A DNA stretch of 64,000 bases from Methanotorris igneus Kol 5 (GTDB lineage Archaea; AGJL01; Methanococci; Methanococcales; Methanococcaceae), in the NCBI RefSeq assembly GCF_000214415.1, contig NC_015562.1, forward strand, positions 1,775,130 through 1,839,129. The letters run 5' to 3'. Within the stretch, counting starts at the first letter, position 1, and the number at the start of each line of letters is the position of its first letter. Positions 48,561 through 57,661 of the stretch are shown in pieces. The position numbers and the translations under genes are program-made. Below the pieces are notes generated by a model, which did no database searches, was not told where the DNA came from, and saw only the letters and a program-made list of their open reading frames with translations.

Positions 48561-49973
48561 TTATTGATTATCCAACTTTTTCTTAAGTATCTCAACAACT
48601 TTTTTAGGATCTGCTCTACCTCTTGTTAATTTCATAACTTGACCCATTAAGAAATTCAGTGCTGGCTTATTACCATTTAAGTAATCCTCAACTGCCTTAG
48701 GATTGTTTTTAATTGCCTCATCACAAGCCTTCTCTAATGTGTCCTCATCAGTAATAACTGTTAAACCAAGTTCATCGATAATTTGCTTAGGTGATTTCTC
48801 TCCTCTGTATTCAACTAACAATTCAATAACCTTCTTACCAATCTTTTGGCTTATAACCTTATCTTTTATCAATTTTATAAGTTCAATTAAATGCTCGACC
48901 TTTATGTTACTCTCAAAGAAATCAATCTTGTTGTATTGTAAGACCCTCTTCAACTCATTTCTTATCCATGTTACAGCAAGGTTTATGTTTTCTTTTTCTT
49001 TACCCAATCCAGCAACGACTTTTTCAAAAGCATCTGCTAACTCCAAATCAGAAACAAGGATTTTTGCATCATCCTCTCTAATACCATATTCTCTAATGAA
49101 TCTCTTTTCTTTTTCCAATGGTGTTTCAGGCATTTTTTCTTCAACTTCCTTGACCCACTTTTCATCAATCACTATTGGCTGAATATCTGGGTCTGGGATA
49201 TATCTATAGTCCTCTGCTGTCTCTTTTTCCCTCATTGATTTTGTAATCATCTGGCTCTCTAAGAATGCCCTTGTTTCCCTCTTAACTGTTCCTCCTCTTC
49301 TAATTATGTTTTTCTGCCTAATTAATTCATATTTCAAAACTTTGTATACTCCTTTTATTGAGTTGATGTTTTTTACCTCGACCCTGTTTCCTTGGACTCC
49401 TTTGTAGTTAATTGAGATGTTTACATCAGCCCTCATTGAACCTTCTCCTCTTAAACAGCCAATGTATCTGAACAACCTCATAAGTTGTTTTAAAAATTCT
49501 CTTGCTTCCTCTGGGCTTTTTATGTCTGGCTCTGTAACGATTTCAATTAATGGAGTTCCACTCCTGTTGTAATCAACAAGTCCCAAATCTGGTTTATATT
49601 GCCCAGGGTCCTCTTCTAAGTGAACCTCAGTAATTCCAATGCCCATAAAGTTTCCATTAACTCCAATAGGCACTGATGTCCTTTGGTAACCACTTGGCAA
49701 GTCAGGGTAATCATAGTGTTTCCTTTGGAAATAAATGTCTTTATTGATGACTATTTCGCATCCAAGCATCTTTGCAACCATTATTGCAACATCTACTGCC
49801 TTTTTATTTGGTGGCATTGGCTTAGCCCCTGGAAGACCCATACAAACTGGACATACGTTTGTGTTTGGTGGAACATCCTTATAGTTTGTAGGGCATTTGC
49901 AGAAAAGTTTTGATTCTGTATCAACTTGAACGTGAATCTCAAGACCACATTTCATCTTTACATCATCTTCCAT
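48561..49973 (-). CDS. gatB: Aspartyl/glutamyl-tRNA amidotransferase subunit B
   Basis: The 470-residue protein starts EDDVKMKCGLEIHVQVDTES and contains KLFCKCPTNYKDVPPNTNVCPVC with the zinc cysteines, KHYDYPDLPSGYQ and LVDYNRSGTPLIEIVTEPD, all conserved in GatB. The C-terminal YqeY-like tail binds tRNA. With GatA and GatC it amidates mischarged tRNA in the cytoplasm. The start ATG follows GGGGTGAAAC. Confidence 0.95.
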   Translation of the reverse strand: MEDDVKMKCGLEIHVQVDTESKLFCKCPTNYKDVPPNTNVCPVCMGLPGAKPMPPNKKAVDVAIMVAKMLGCEIVINKDIYFQRKHYDYPDLPSGYQRTSVPIGVNGNFMGIGITEVHLEEDPGQYKPDLGLVDYNRSGTPLIEIVTEPDIKSPEEAREFLKQLMRLFRYIGCLRGEGSMRADVNISINYKGVQGNRVEVKNINSIKGVYKVLKYELIRQKNIIRRGGTVKRETRAFLESQMITKSMREKETAEDYRYIPDPDIQPIVIDEKWVKEVEEKMPETPLEKEKRFIREYGIREDDAKILVSDLELADAFEKVVAGLGKEKENINLAVTWIRNELKRVLQYNKIDFFESNIKVEHLIELIKLIKDKVISQKIGKKVIELLVEYRGEKSPKQIIDELGLTVITDEDTLEKACDEAIKNNPKAVEDYLNGNKPALNFLMGQVMKLTRGRADPKKVVEILKKKLDNQ

Positions 49974-49995
49974 TGTTTCACCCCAACAAGAAAGT

Positions 49996-50117
49996 ATGGT
50001 CGTTTTGCAATTAAATGTCGTTTATCTTAACTTAAATTTTAATTAAATGTTTTGTTAAACATATTTCCTATTGAAATGATGTTTGACATTCATGATACAT
50101 ATTGCAGGAACGACTAT
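49996..50117. repeat. TIR family C element
   Basis: ATGGTCGTTTTGCAA and TTGCAGGAACGACTAT bound a 122 bp element whose interior, in reverse, resembles the copy at 20339. Its right end overlaps the left end of the next element at the shared CTATAG. Confidence 0.68.
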
Positions 50118-50233
50118 AGTTGTTTGCCAATTTTTTTAAAAGGATGATAAATCAATTGTAAAATTCCAAATAAAGGTTAATTACTTCATATAATTTAATG
50201 AAGTTTTCGTTCATTTGTAAGGCAAACAACTAT
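50116..50233. repeat. TIR family B element without hairpin module
   Basis: ATAGTTGTTTGCC and GGCAAACAACTAT bound a 118 bp element in the orientation opposite to the 40901 copy. It lacks the GGCAAAAC module, giving an empty-site comparison. It abuts a family C element on its left. Confidence 0.82.
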
Positions 50234-50306
50234 ATATCTCACTTCACTTAAAATTTTATTACTTAAAATTTTTTATGAAATTTTTTAAAGAAATTTTTTA
50301 AAAGTT

Positions 50307-51173
50307 TCATAGAATTCTCTCTATAGGGACAACCAGTATATCTCTTGCTCCCAATTCCTCTAATTTATTAACCAATGAAAATACTTCTTTTTCATCAACT
50401 ACTGCGTGAATAGCTACCATGTTCTTATCTGACAAAACCTCAGAAATTGTGGGTCCGCTCATTCCAGGCATGATTTTTCTAATCTCTTCAACCTTATCCT
50501 TTGGAGCATTCATCATAATTAGCCTTTTTGTTTCTGCATATAAAACACTTTTTATTCCAGTGACAATTTGATTTATTTTTTTCCTTTTTTTCTCATCCTT
50601 TAAACTTTCCTTATTTGCTATTAACCTTGTTGTTGATGAGACAATCTCGTCTATTATTTTTAGGCGATTTAATCTTAACGTTGTTCCTGTGGAAGTTAAA
50701 TCACTAATTAAATCCGCCACTCCAATAAACGGTGCTATTTCTGTAGCTCCGCTCAACTCAATGATTTCTAAATTTAAACCTTTGCTTTTTAGATACTTTC
50801 TTGTTAAGTTTGGGAATTCAGTAGCTATTTTCATTCCATCTCTTAAATCATCTATTGAATTTATATCTGAATCCTCTGGAGCAGCGATGACCAATCTCGC
50901 CTTTCCAAAGTTGAAATCAAGTAAAAACTCAACTTTATCCTCAACTCCCCTCTCCAAAACCAAATCATATCCTGTAACTCCCACATCTGCAACCCCATCG
51001 GCGACAAATTCTGGAATATCTCTTGCCCTTGCAAACATTACCTTTATCTCCTCATCAACTGTCTGCGCAAACAAACTTCTACCCTGGACTGTTATTTTTA
51101 ATCCTGCTTTTTCTAAGATTCTATTAACTGGCTCTGAAATTCTACCTTTATTTGGTAAAGCCAATAAAATCAA
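50307..51173 (-). CDS. hisG: ATP phosphoribosyltransferase, long form
   Basis: The TTG start at 51173 follows GGTGAT with proper spacing; an upstream GTG at 51182 lies inside that ribosome site. The resulting 288 residues match the long form: [50 protein letters not shown] and [12 protein letters not shown] (PRPP loop). The C-terminal 70 residues form the regulatory ACT-like domain that binds histidine. It catalyses the first step of histidine synthesis. Confidence 0.93.
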   Translation of the reverse strand: MILLALPNKGRISEPVNRILEKAGLKITVQGRSLFAQTVDEEIKVMFARARDIPEFVADGVADVGVTGYDLVLERGVEDKVEFLLDFNFGKARLVIAAPEDSDINSIDDLRDGMKIATEFPNLTRKYLKSKGLNLEIIELSGATEIAPFIGVADLISDLTSTGTTLRLNRLKIIDEIVSSTTRLIANKESLKDEKKRKKINQIVTGIKSVLYAETKRLIMMNAPKDKVEEIRKIMPGMSGPTISEVLSDKNMVAIHAVVDEKEVFSLVNKLEELGARDILVVPIERIL

Positions 51174-51280
51174 AATTATCACCAGCCTTATTATTTCATG
51201 TTAAAAATTAAAAAGTAAATTTTAAATATTCCAAGATATTTTAAAAATTTTAACGCCCTCAAAAATCAAGATATACAATT

Positions 51281-51571
51281 TTATCTTTTTCTTGCTATTT
51301 CTCTACCTATTTTCTCACCAGTGTCTCTTAACCTACTTGCCACACTTCGTGGAACATTTCCATTTTCAGATAATATCTTTGCTATACTACTTGACAACAA
51401 AAATATTGCGTAAATATGCTCTGATTTGGTTCTGTGTATGTGGTGGGGATGGATATTTAAATTATCATAGTCCTTAAAAGCATCATTTATTTCATTTCCA
51501 AATTTTTTCTCTAAGTATTTCCTCATATATACTAAAAGTTGATGTAGTTGAATGAGTTCATCCTTATGCAT
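51281..51571 (-). CDS. UPF0058 family protein
   Basis: ATG 51571 follows AGGTGATTAT and gives 96 residues starting MHKDELIQLHQLLVYMRKYLE. HPHHIHRTKSEHIYAIFLLSSSIAKIL is the histidine-rich core of UPF0058. The protein is all-helical and of unknown function; archaeal members are small and highly conserved. It lies between hisG and dnaG in the same order as M. jannaschii. Confidence 0.88.
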   Translation of the reverse strand: MHKDELIQLHQLLVYMRKYLEKKFGNEINDAFKDYDNLNIHPHHIHRTKSEHIYAIFLLSSSIAKILSENGNVPRSVASRLRDTGEKIGREIARKR

Positions 51572-51686
51572 ATAATCACCTAAAAGTTTAGAAACTAAGA
51601 TTTGAGACATATTTTGTTATTTTTAAATTAAATTTTTTAAATTTAAAATAATAAATTTACCGCTCCAAAAACTATAATTGGGCAGT

Positions 51687-52958
51687 TTATCCGAATGATA
51701 ACAATCTTAAATTTGTAGGTTTCTTTGTGACTTTAATATCTCTACCTATTATAAGGTCTGTTTTCTCATATAAATTATCTACAATTTTCTGTGTAATTGG
51801 CATATCCAAAATAACGGCGTCAATTTTTTCTATGTCATTAATTTCATTCATAAATTCTTCAAATTCTTTAATCTCTTCATTTCCGTTTATTATGACTTTT
51901 ACTTTGTTAGTCCCAATTATATCCTTGATAATATCCAAGTAAGGCACATCATTGTTAACATTAGCAAGTTCAGTAGATTCCTCAACATTATTTTTTATGT
52001 CAGGAGCAACTTCAACTGTGGATTTAACTATGATATCATCTAAATCCTTATTGACGATTTTGTTTTTATTGTTTTCGTCATGTTTGATTGCATCAGCAAT
52101 AATAACTTTACCATTAGTAGTTCCATTTTTTGTATTATTATTGAATAGTTGCATTTTAACTTGCCCTGCTGGAACTTTTGCCCTCAAACATTTGATAATC
52201 TCTTTTTTTGAGAGTTCTTCAACTTCTTTTCCATTTGGCGCTCTTGCAACATAATCAATATCACACGTTTGTAGGAGCTCTTTAAGGATTAACTCCCCTC
52301 CCCTGTCTCCATCAGTAAATACTGTAGTTATTTTCTTTTTTGTTAATTCTACAACAGTTTTTGGGACGGAGGTTCCCTCAACGGCAATAACATTCTTTAT
52401 TCCGCATCTTAAAAGATTTAAAACATCTGCCCTGCCTTCAACAACAATAATGCTGTCTGAATTTAGGATGCCAGGACCTGCTGGAAGCTTATCTTCCCCA
52501 TACTCAATAACCTCTTCCATCCTAACACTTTCTTTAACTGCCTCAGTAATTTCATGGACATCTATACTATTTACGAGAGAGCGTAGGATTTCCTTTGCCC
52601 TATTAATTATATATTGCCTTTTTGTGGCTCTTATGTCTTCAATGTTAATAACTCTAACTGTTGCCACACATGGGCCTACCCTATCTATTGCCTCCAATGT
52701 TGCAGCAAGGATTGAAGTTTCTACTCTATCCAAACTTGAAGGGACAGTGATTTTTGCAATTGATTTACCATTTACGTTTTCAAGTTCAACATCAATCCTT
52801 CCAATTCTTCCACTTTTTTGTAATTCCCTCAAATCCAATTCATCTCCAAGAAGACCTTCAGTTTGCCCAAAAATTGCCCCTATTACATCATGCTTTTCAA
52901 CATAACCGTCAGCAATGAGTTCAGCATGAATAATATACTTTGTAGTGCCTAAGTCCAT
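51687..52958 (-). CDS. dnaG: Archaeal DnaG-type primase
   Basis: The 423-residue protein has an N-terminal region ([21 protein letters not shown], about 1-165) and a Toprim domain with [12 protein letters not shown] and [16 protein letters not shown], the conserved Glu and DxD. Residues about 270-345 form a low-complexity linker ([12 protein letters not shown]) with a long acidic stretch. Archaeal DnaG is associated with the exosome and has primase activity. Start ATG follows AAGGAGGG. Confidence 0.92.
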   Translation of the reverse strand: MDLGTTKYIIHAELIADGYVEKHDVIGAIFGQTEGLLGDELDLRELQKSGRIGRIDVELENVNGKSIAKITVPSSLDRVETSILAATLEAIDRVGPCVATVRVINIEDIRATKRQYIINRAKEILRSLVNSIDVHEITEAVKESVRMEEVIEYGEDKLPAGPGILNSDSIIVVEGRADVLNLLRCGIKNVIAVEGTSVPKTVVELTKKKITTVFTDGDRGGELILKELLQTCDIDYVARAPNGKEVEELSKKEIIKCLRAKVPAGQVKMQLFNNNTKNGTTNGKVIIADAIKHDENNKNKIVNKDLDDIIVKSTVEVAPDIKNNVEESTELANVNNDVPYLDIIKDIIGTNKVKVIINGNEEIKEFEEFMNEINDIEKIDAVILDMPITQKIVDNLYEKTDLIIGRDIKVTKKPTNLRLLSFG

Positions 52959-53121
52959 AGATGACCCTCCTTAATGTTCATAATGGAAATTCTTCGATTT
53001 TTGTAACCAACCCGTCTCACAATAATAATGGCTGGTTAAGTTGAAATTGATATTTTGGTTATAGCACTAACATGAACATTTTACTCATTTGAAAAAAACT
53101 TTAAGCTACAATACAGTTATT

Positions 53122-53265
53122 ATAGTCGTGTGCGGAATTTTTTAAAGTTATTTTATAAATCAATAAAATTTTAAATAGTCGTTATAATTCATTAAAATTT
53201 AGAATAATTGCTAATCCTTAAAAATTTACCAACAGTATATTCCAAATTCTAACACACACGACTAT
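53122..53265. repeat. TIR family A element, module-free copy
   Basis: ATAGTCGTGTGCGG and AACACACACGACTAT bound 144 bp. The interior aligns with the 8338 and 43278 elements but has no hairpin, showing the unoccupied form of the element. Confidence 0.82.
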
Positions 53266-53365
53266 ATATTGGCAATGTGGTATTATAAAATTATTGAATA
53301 TGTTGTAAAAATATTTTTTGTTATTTTTTATGCGTTTTAATTTATTTGTGTACATAAATTACACA

Positions 53366-53384
53366 ACCGAAAAGTTTATATACC
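53366..53384 (+). promoter_or_regulatory. BRE/TATA promoter of the tRNA-Gly pair
   Basis: ACCGAAAAGTTTATATACC lies about 47 bp before the first tRNA, the normal distance for methanococcal tRNA promoters. Its core is identical to those before nifH and the nifE transcript. Confidence 0.82.
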
Positions 53385-53430
53385 AGTTCCGCCATTGTAT
53401 AGATTGCTCTGATTGGAAAGGTAAAGATGT

Positions 53431-53506
53431 GCGGCCTTGATGTAGCCTGGTAACATACGGGCCTGCCACGCCCGTTCCCCGGGTTCAAATCCCGGAGGCC
53501 GCACCA
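53431..53506 (+). tRNA. tRNA-Gly (GCC anticodon)
   Basis: GCGGCCT pairs with AGGCCGC in the acceptor stem; the anticodon arm CGGGC-CTGCCAC-GCCCG exposes GCC, decoding GGC/GGU. GGTTCAAAT is the T loop. CCA is encoded at 53504-53506. No intron is present. Confidence 0.95.
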
Positions 53507-53536
53507 GTGATTTGGAGTTTACTTATATTGTTTCGT

Positions 53537-53612
53537 GCGCCGGTGGTGTAGCCTGGTATCACTCTGGCCTTCCAAGCCAGCGACTCGGGTTCAAATCCCG
53601 ACCGGCGCACCA
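53537..53612 (+). tRNA. tRNA-Gly (TCC anticodon)
   Basis: GCGCCGG pairs with CCGGCGC; the anticodon arm CTGGC-CTTCCAA-GCCAG exposes TCC, decoding GGA/GGG. GGTTCAAAT is the T loop and CCA is encoded. It is 30 bp behind the first tRNA-Gly and likely shares its promoter. Confidence 0.95.
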
Positions 53613-53760
53613 TTTATTATTTTAGAGCTATTAATTTATACATTTAAATCTTTGGTAACTTTTTGTTATTATTGTGTTTTTATTTTGAAAACATTAATTT
53701 ATTTAGATTTATGGATCATATTTCATAAAATTAAACAATATAAAAATAAATAAATTTACC

Positions 53761-54159
53761 TTATTTTTTCTTGCGATATTTTCTTTTTCTTTTTTTCCAA
53801 CTCTTTTTCTTTTTATGTGAAAATTTTTTTGAATAATGTATTTTAATGTCGGGGGGAATTTTTGATACCTTAGCTCCACTCGGAACAACTAATATTTTTT
53901 CTTTGATTTTAACATTTGCCCCAGCAAGGCATTTTGCGTATCTATTTATTTGTTTAATATGATTTTCTGTTATTTTTGGTGTTGCCTTTACCTCAACCAC
54001 AATTCTCTCAATTACAGATTTTGTTCTTCTTTCTACAATAAAATCTGGTTCATAAGATCCTCTTCTTTCACGTTCTTTTATAACCCAACCCTTTGATGCA
54101 GGATAACGCTTTCTTAAATTTCTTCTAACGTATGGATACATATCAAATTCTTTGAACAT
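53761..54159 (-). CDS. Small PD-(D/E)XK nuclease-like basic protein
   Basis: The 132-residue protein contains EPDFIVERRTKSVIERIVVEVKATPKITENHIKQINRYAK, a PD-(D/E)XK-like core (Pro-Asp, then Glu-Val-Lys) as in Holliday-junction and restriction-like nucleases. The last 20 residues are almost all lysine and arginine, which suggests nucleic-acid binding. Start ATG follows GGGGAAAT. I do not know the family name; a nuclease or nucleic-acid repair role is inference. Confidence 0.74.
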   Translation of the reverse strand: MFKEFDMYPYVRRNLRKRYPASKGWVIKERERRGSYEPDFIVERRTKSVIERIVVEVKATPKITENHIKQINRYAKCLAGANVKIKEKILVVPSGAKVSKIPPDIKIHYSKKFSHKKKKSWKKRKRKYRKKK

Positions 54160-54259
54160 TATTTCCCCAACCCAAATTCAATATAAGTCCTTATACATTT
54201 TTAAATTCTTAAAATTTTTGTTTTAAAGTTATAAAAAAATAAAAAATTTAAAAATTAAA

Positions 54260-55558
54260 TTAAACATTCAGATACTCCTTAATTTTCTCTGAAACTGTCT
54301 CATATATCCAATTGAACTTATTTTCATTCTTCTCTAAGAGTGTAATTCTAAACCCTTTTAAATCTGAGCAGAAAGACGTTAAAGGAACAACACAAATTCC
54401 AGTTGATGCCAATAGATAGTAGACGAATCTCTTATCATAAGGAACATTTTTAACAAGGTTTTCCACAAATGCCCTCAACTTTTCATTTTCAACATGCAAC
54501 TTCTGATTCTCATTTAAATACTCCTCTCTAAACACCACACTCATGTAGAATGCCCCATTTGTTCTATTGACAATAATGCCCTCAATATCCTTTAATTTGT
54601 TGTATGCAATGTTTGATGCTTTCTCATAGAATGCATTTCTCTCTTTTAAGTATTTTTTATACTCTTTATGTGAAAGGATTCTTGGTATTGCCTTTTGTGG
54701 TAAAGTGGTGGAACAAACTTCAACCATCTTTGCCCTACAAATACTTTCAATGTATTTTTTAAATATTGGGTCTTTGTCCACATTATAAACTTCCATCCAA
54801 CCACATCTTGCCCCAGGCCAAGGAATTTCTTTTGATATTCCTTTTAATGATATCCCGCAAACATCATCAATAACTTCAGGTAACAAAGCGGTTTTTTTAC
54901 CATTATATACAAGGTTGCAGTAGATCTCATCAGAGATGATGAATAAATCATACTCATTTGCAATATCAACAATCTCATCCAAAACCTTTTTTGGATAGAC
55001 AGCCCCTGTTGGGTTATCTGGGTTGATAATTAAAATTCCTGCTATGGATGGGTTATATTTTACCTTATTTCTTAAATCATCTAAATCAGGATACCAGTTG
55101 TTTTCTGGGTCTAAGTAGTAGGTTATTGGTGGACATCCAGCGTGTGCACCTTCTGCTGATGAGTGTGTGGAATATGCTGGAGATGGGCCGATAACCCTTG
55201 CTTCCTTCCTTAATAATCCGTAAATTTTTGCTATTGCATCACCTAAACCGTTAAAAAATATTATATCCTCTGCGGTTATTTGAGCACCACCTCTTTTGTT
55301 TGTTAATTCTGCCAAAAATTCCCTTGTTTCTAAAAGTCCTTTTGTTGGGCAGTATGCATATGAGCTATCATCCATTGCAAGTTCAGCAACAATCTCCTTA
55401 ATCCATAATGGAATTTTTTCTCCTTTTGCCACTGGGTCTCCAATATTTTCCCAAGTAATCTCTACTCCAAACTTTTCTATTTTCTTTGCAATATCTACAA
55501 TTTCCCTAATTTCATACGTTAATTCATCAGCTCCCACATGCACTATATTATTTCTCAT
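54260..55558 (-). CDS. PLP-dependent aminotransferase, class I/II (alanine-aminotransferase-like)
   Basis: The 432-residue fold-type I enzyme has ITWENIGDPVAKGEKIPLWIKE, NPDNPTGAVYPKKVLDEI (PLP-binding) and SLKGISKEIPWPGARCGWMEV with the Schiff-base lysine. The layout resembles MJ1479. Substrate is unproven, perhaps alanine or a valine-type amino acid. Its promoter region (55559-55680) has a BRE/TATA box with palindromic sites on both sides, so the gene is probably regulated. Start ATG follows GGAGAGGT. Confidence 0.86.
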   Translation of the reverse strand: MRNNIVHVGADELTYEIREIVDIAKKIEKFGVEITWENIGDPVAKGEKIPLWIKEIVAELAMDDSSYAYCPTKGLLETREFLAELTNKRGGAQITAEDIIFFNGLGDAIAKIYGLLRKEARVIGPSPAYSTHSSAEGAHAGCPPITYYLDPENNWYPDLDDLRNKVKYNPSIAGILIINPDNPTGAVYPKKVLDEIVDIANEYDLFIISDEIYCNLVYNGKKTALLPEVIDDVCGISLKGISKEIPWPGARCGWMEVYNVDKDPIFKKYIESICRAKMVEVCSTTLPQKAIPRILSHKEYKKYLKERNAFYEKASNIAYNKLKDIEGIIVNRTNGAFYMSVVFREEYLNENQKLHVENEKLRAFVENLVKNVPYDKRFVYYLLASTGICVVPLTSFCSDLKGFRITLLEKNENKFNWIYETVSEKIKEYLNV

Positions 55559-55570
55559 AATACCTCTCCT

Positions 55571-55586
55571 AAATAGAGTTCTATTT
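55571..55586. promoter_or_regulatory. Operator-like palindrome, promoter-proximal copy
   Basis: AAATAGAGTTCTATTT is a palindrome with one central mismatch, lying between the predicted transcription start and the aminotransferase start codon. It shares the core with the perfect palindrome at 55657-55674. Confidence 0.6.
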
Positions 55587-55624
55587 TTAGTGTAAATTGG
55601 TCTGCTTCTAAATTAGATATTTCA

Positions 55625-55644
55625 ACCAATATATAAACTTTTCC
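55625..55644 (-). promoter_or_regulatory. BRE/TATA box of the aminotransferase gene
   Basis: On the minus strand GGAAAAGTTTATATATTGG is a strong BRE/TATA combination. Transcription would begin near 55602, leaving a leader of about 45 bases with the first palindrome in it. Confidence 0.7.
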
Positions 55645-55656
55645 ATTTGTGAATCT

Positions 55657-55674
55657 AAAATAGAGCTCTATTTT
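55657..55674. promoter_or_regulatory. Operator-like palindrome, upstream copy
   Basis: AAAATAGAGCTCTATTTT is a perfect 18-bp palindrome immediately upstream of the BRE. The pair spaced about 86 bp apart, one before and one after the promoter, fits two binding sites for one dimeric regulator. The remainder of the 55675-55910 gap has a TATA-like run near 55815-55825 for the next gene. Confidence 0.65.
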
Positions 55675-55910
55675 AATTTTGGAAGACAAACTATATAATG
55701 TAAAAAACTAATAAAAAGGCATCAATAGATAAAAACATAAGAATAAAATTATAAATTTCGTAGCTTTTTGTAATAACAACATATTAAATGTTCGGTTGAT
55801 GGTAATCCACACCTAAAAATATATATAATAGTGGTTAACAGTGTTACATATACCGACTACCAATTAATTTAATAGAATTTAATATCTAAAAAATAGAAGT
55901 CAGGGGTATC

Positions 55911-56822
55911 ATGAAATGCAAAATATGTAAAGGGGAGGCATATATAAAGATAAAATACCCAAAAATGGCTTTGTGCAAAGAGCACTTCATAGAATATTTT
56001 GAAAAGAAAGTCCAAAAAACCATCAAAAAATATAAGATGATTGATCCGGAAGATAAAGTGCTAATTGCCATTTCTGGTGGAAAGGATGGAGCTGTTGTAA
56101 CTTATGTATTAAAAAAATTGGGTTATAATGTTGAATGTCTCCACATTAATTTAGGTATTGGAGATTTTTCAAAGAAGTCATTGGAATATGTCAAAAAACA
56201 GACGTCGTATATTGGGGTAAAGTGTCATATAATTGATTTAAAAGAGCTCACGGGCAAGAGTATTCCAGAAGTTAAAAGTAGAAAGCCAAAATGCTCAATT
56301 TGTGGAACAGCTAAAAGGTATATAGTTAGTAAATTTGCATACGATAATGGATTTAACGTTATGGTTACGGGACACAATTTGGATGATGAAGCAGCATTCA
56401 TACTCAACAACGTAATGAATTGGAGCACTGAATACTTAGCAAGGCAAGGGCCAGTTTTACCACAAAAAGGAAAATTCCCAAAGAAGGTAAAACCGTTGTA
56501 TGAATTGACAGAGGAAGAGATTTCTGCATATTCATCTGCGGTAGGTCTTGAAGTGTTCTCTGAAAAATGCCCATTTGCAAAAAAAGCAATAACATTAGAA
56601 TATAAAGAAATGCTTAACAAATTAGAAGAAACACGCCCTGGAACAAAGTATAGATTTGTTATGGGCTATTTGAAAAATAGGCACTTATTTGAAAAAGAAA
56701 TTGAAGACATTCCATTAATAGAGTGTAAGGTCTGTGGAATGTCATCCTCTGGAGAAGTTTGTTCGTTCTGCAAAACATGGAGGTTAAAAGAAGGAATTGA
56801 TTTAAAAATTGGAAATGATTAA
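55911..56822 (+). CDS. tRNA 2-thiolation protein (TtuA/NcsA-like)
   Basis: The 303-residue protein begins KCKICKGEAYIKIKYPKMALC, a zinc finger, then the PP-loop VLIAISGGKDGAVVTYVLKKL (about 50), CSICGTAKRYIV (catalytic and cluster cysteines), TGHNLDDEAA and a C-terminal CKVCGMSSSGEVCSFC zinc site. TtuA/Ncs6-type enzymes thiolate uridine in tRNA using a 4Fe-4S cluster. It resembles MJ1478, which lies next to the aminotransferase gene in M. jannaschii. A damaged tail copy follows it. Confidence 0.88.
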   Translation: MKCKICKGEAYIKIKYPKMALCKEHFIEYFEKKVQKTIKKYKMIDPEDKVLIAISGGKDGAVVTYVLKKLGYNVECLHINLGIGDFSKKSLEYVKKQTSYIGVKCHIIDLKELTGKSIPEVKSRKPKCSICGTAKRYIVSKFAYDNGFNVMVTGHNLDDEAAFILNNVMNWSTEYLARQGPVLPQKGKFPKKVKPLYELTEEEISAYSSAVGLEVFSEKCPFAKKAITLEYKEMLNKLEETRPGTKYRFVMGYLKNRHLFEKEIEDIPLIECKVCGMSSSGEVCSFCKTWRLKEGIDLKIGND

Positions 56823-56857
56823 GAGAAGATACCAAAGACATCCTATCCTGTTTGGAT

Positions 56858-56877
56858 GAAACCTTTTTAAAGATTTC
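56858..56877. repeat. GAAACCTTT hairpin module, solitary copy
   Basis: GAAACCTTTTTAAAGATTTC is nearly palindromic and repeats the module inside the element at 41338-41358, including the preceding TTTGGAT. It sits between the thiolation gene and its tail duplicate and may work as a terminator. Confidence 0.5.
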
Positions 56878-56878
56878 T

Positions 56879-56929
56879 TGTAGAATATGGGGGTTAAAAA
56901 AGGGAATTAATTTGAAAGTTAAAGATTAA
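56879..56929 (+). pseudogene. Duplicated 3' tail of the thiolation gene
   Basis: This frame reads CRIWGLKKGINLKVKD and a stop, closely matching the real C-terminus CKTWRLKEGIDLKIGND at 56770-56822. The stretch is a partial, decayed duplication of the last 50 bp of the preceding gene or the relic of a lost paralogue. Confidence 0.6.
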
Positions 56930-56966
56930 TTTTTAACTTTTTTACTTAGTATTTTCGAGGGGGATT

Positions 56967-57656
56967 ATGATAACCAAAGTGAATGCATATAGATGGGAAG
57001 GACAAGCTACCCCAATTGAGGATTATGTATGCGTTGAGGAGATTTATGAGTTATATATTAACAATAAATTTATAGAGGAGTTAGTAGCATCTCCAAACCA
57101 GATAAAAGAGTTGGGTATTGGCCATGCAATATGTGAAGGTTATGTTTCCAAAAATAGCATTATCAATGTTCATTTAGATGAAAATAAAATTTATGTTGAA
57201 AGTAAAGAAATTAAAGGTGATAAAGATACTGAAAAAGATACTCAAATCAAAATAAACGTAGATACAATATTAAAAATCATAAAGACCATGCCTACTCTAT
57301 CAAAAATTTGGGAATTAACGGGAGGAGTTCACTGGGCTGCACTTTTTAACACGTCTGGGGAGGTTATAGCGTTTAGTGAAGATATAGGAAGGCATAATGC
57401 AGTAGATAAAGTTGTGGGGTATGCTATCTTAAACAACATAAACTTAGGGAATTGCATATTGGCATCAAGTGGAAGACAACCTTATGCAATGGTAAAAAAA
57501 CTCGTCAATGCAAATATCCCAATTGTGATAACAAAATCCCCACCAACAGATAAAGGTGTTAAATTAGCAAGAGAAAATAACATAACGTTAATTGGATTTG
57601 CAAGGAAAAATAGATTTACCATATACTCTGGCAAAGATAGAATTGTTTTTGATTAA
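56967..57656 (+). CDS. fdhD: FdhD-like sulfur carrier protein lacking the CxxC motif
   Basis: The 229-residue protein has FdhD signatures WELTGGVHWAALFNTSGEVIAFSEDIGRHNAVDKVVGYA and ILASSGRQPYAMVKK. FdhD carries sulfur from IscS to the molybdenum/tungsten cofactor of formate dehydrogenase. The family's cysteine loop (CGVCG type), normally about 50 residues before GGVH, is missing here; that stretch reads KEIKGDKDTEKDTQIKINV. The second usual cysteine is Asn (VNANIP). Function may be altered. GAGGGGG precedes the ATG. Confidence 0.84.
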   Translation: MITKVNAYRWEGQATPIEDYVCVEEIYELYINNKFIEELVASPNQIKELGIGHAICEGYVSKNSIINVHLDENKIYVESKEIKGDKDTEKDTQIKINVDTILKIIKTMPTLSKIWELTGGVHWAALFNTSGEVIAFSEDIGRHNAVDKVVGYAILNNINLGNCILASSGRQPYAMVKKLVNANIPIVITKSPPTDKGVKLARENNITLIGFARKNRFTIYSGKDRIVFD

Positions 57657-57661
57657 AAATT

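Noticed and set aside
48703-49182. Antisense frame opposite gatB
   Set aside because: No family resemblance, high serine/phenylalanine content typical of shadow frames in AT-rich genes.
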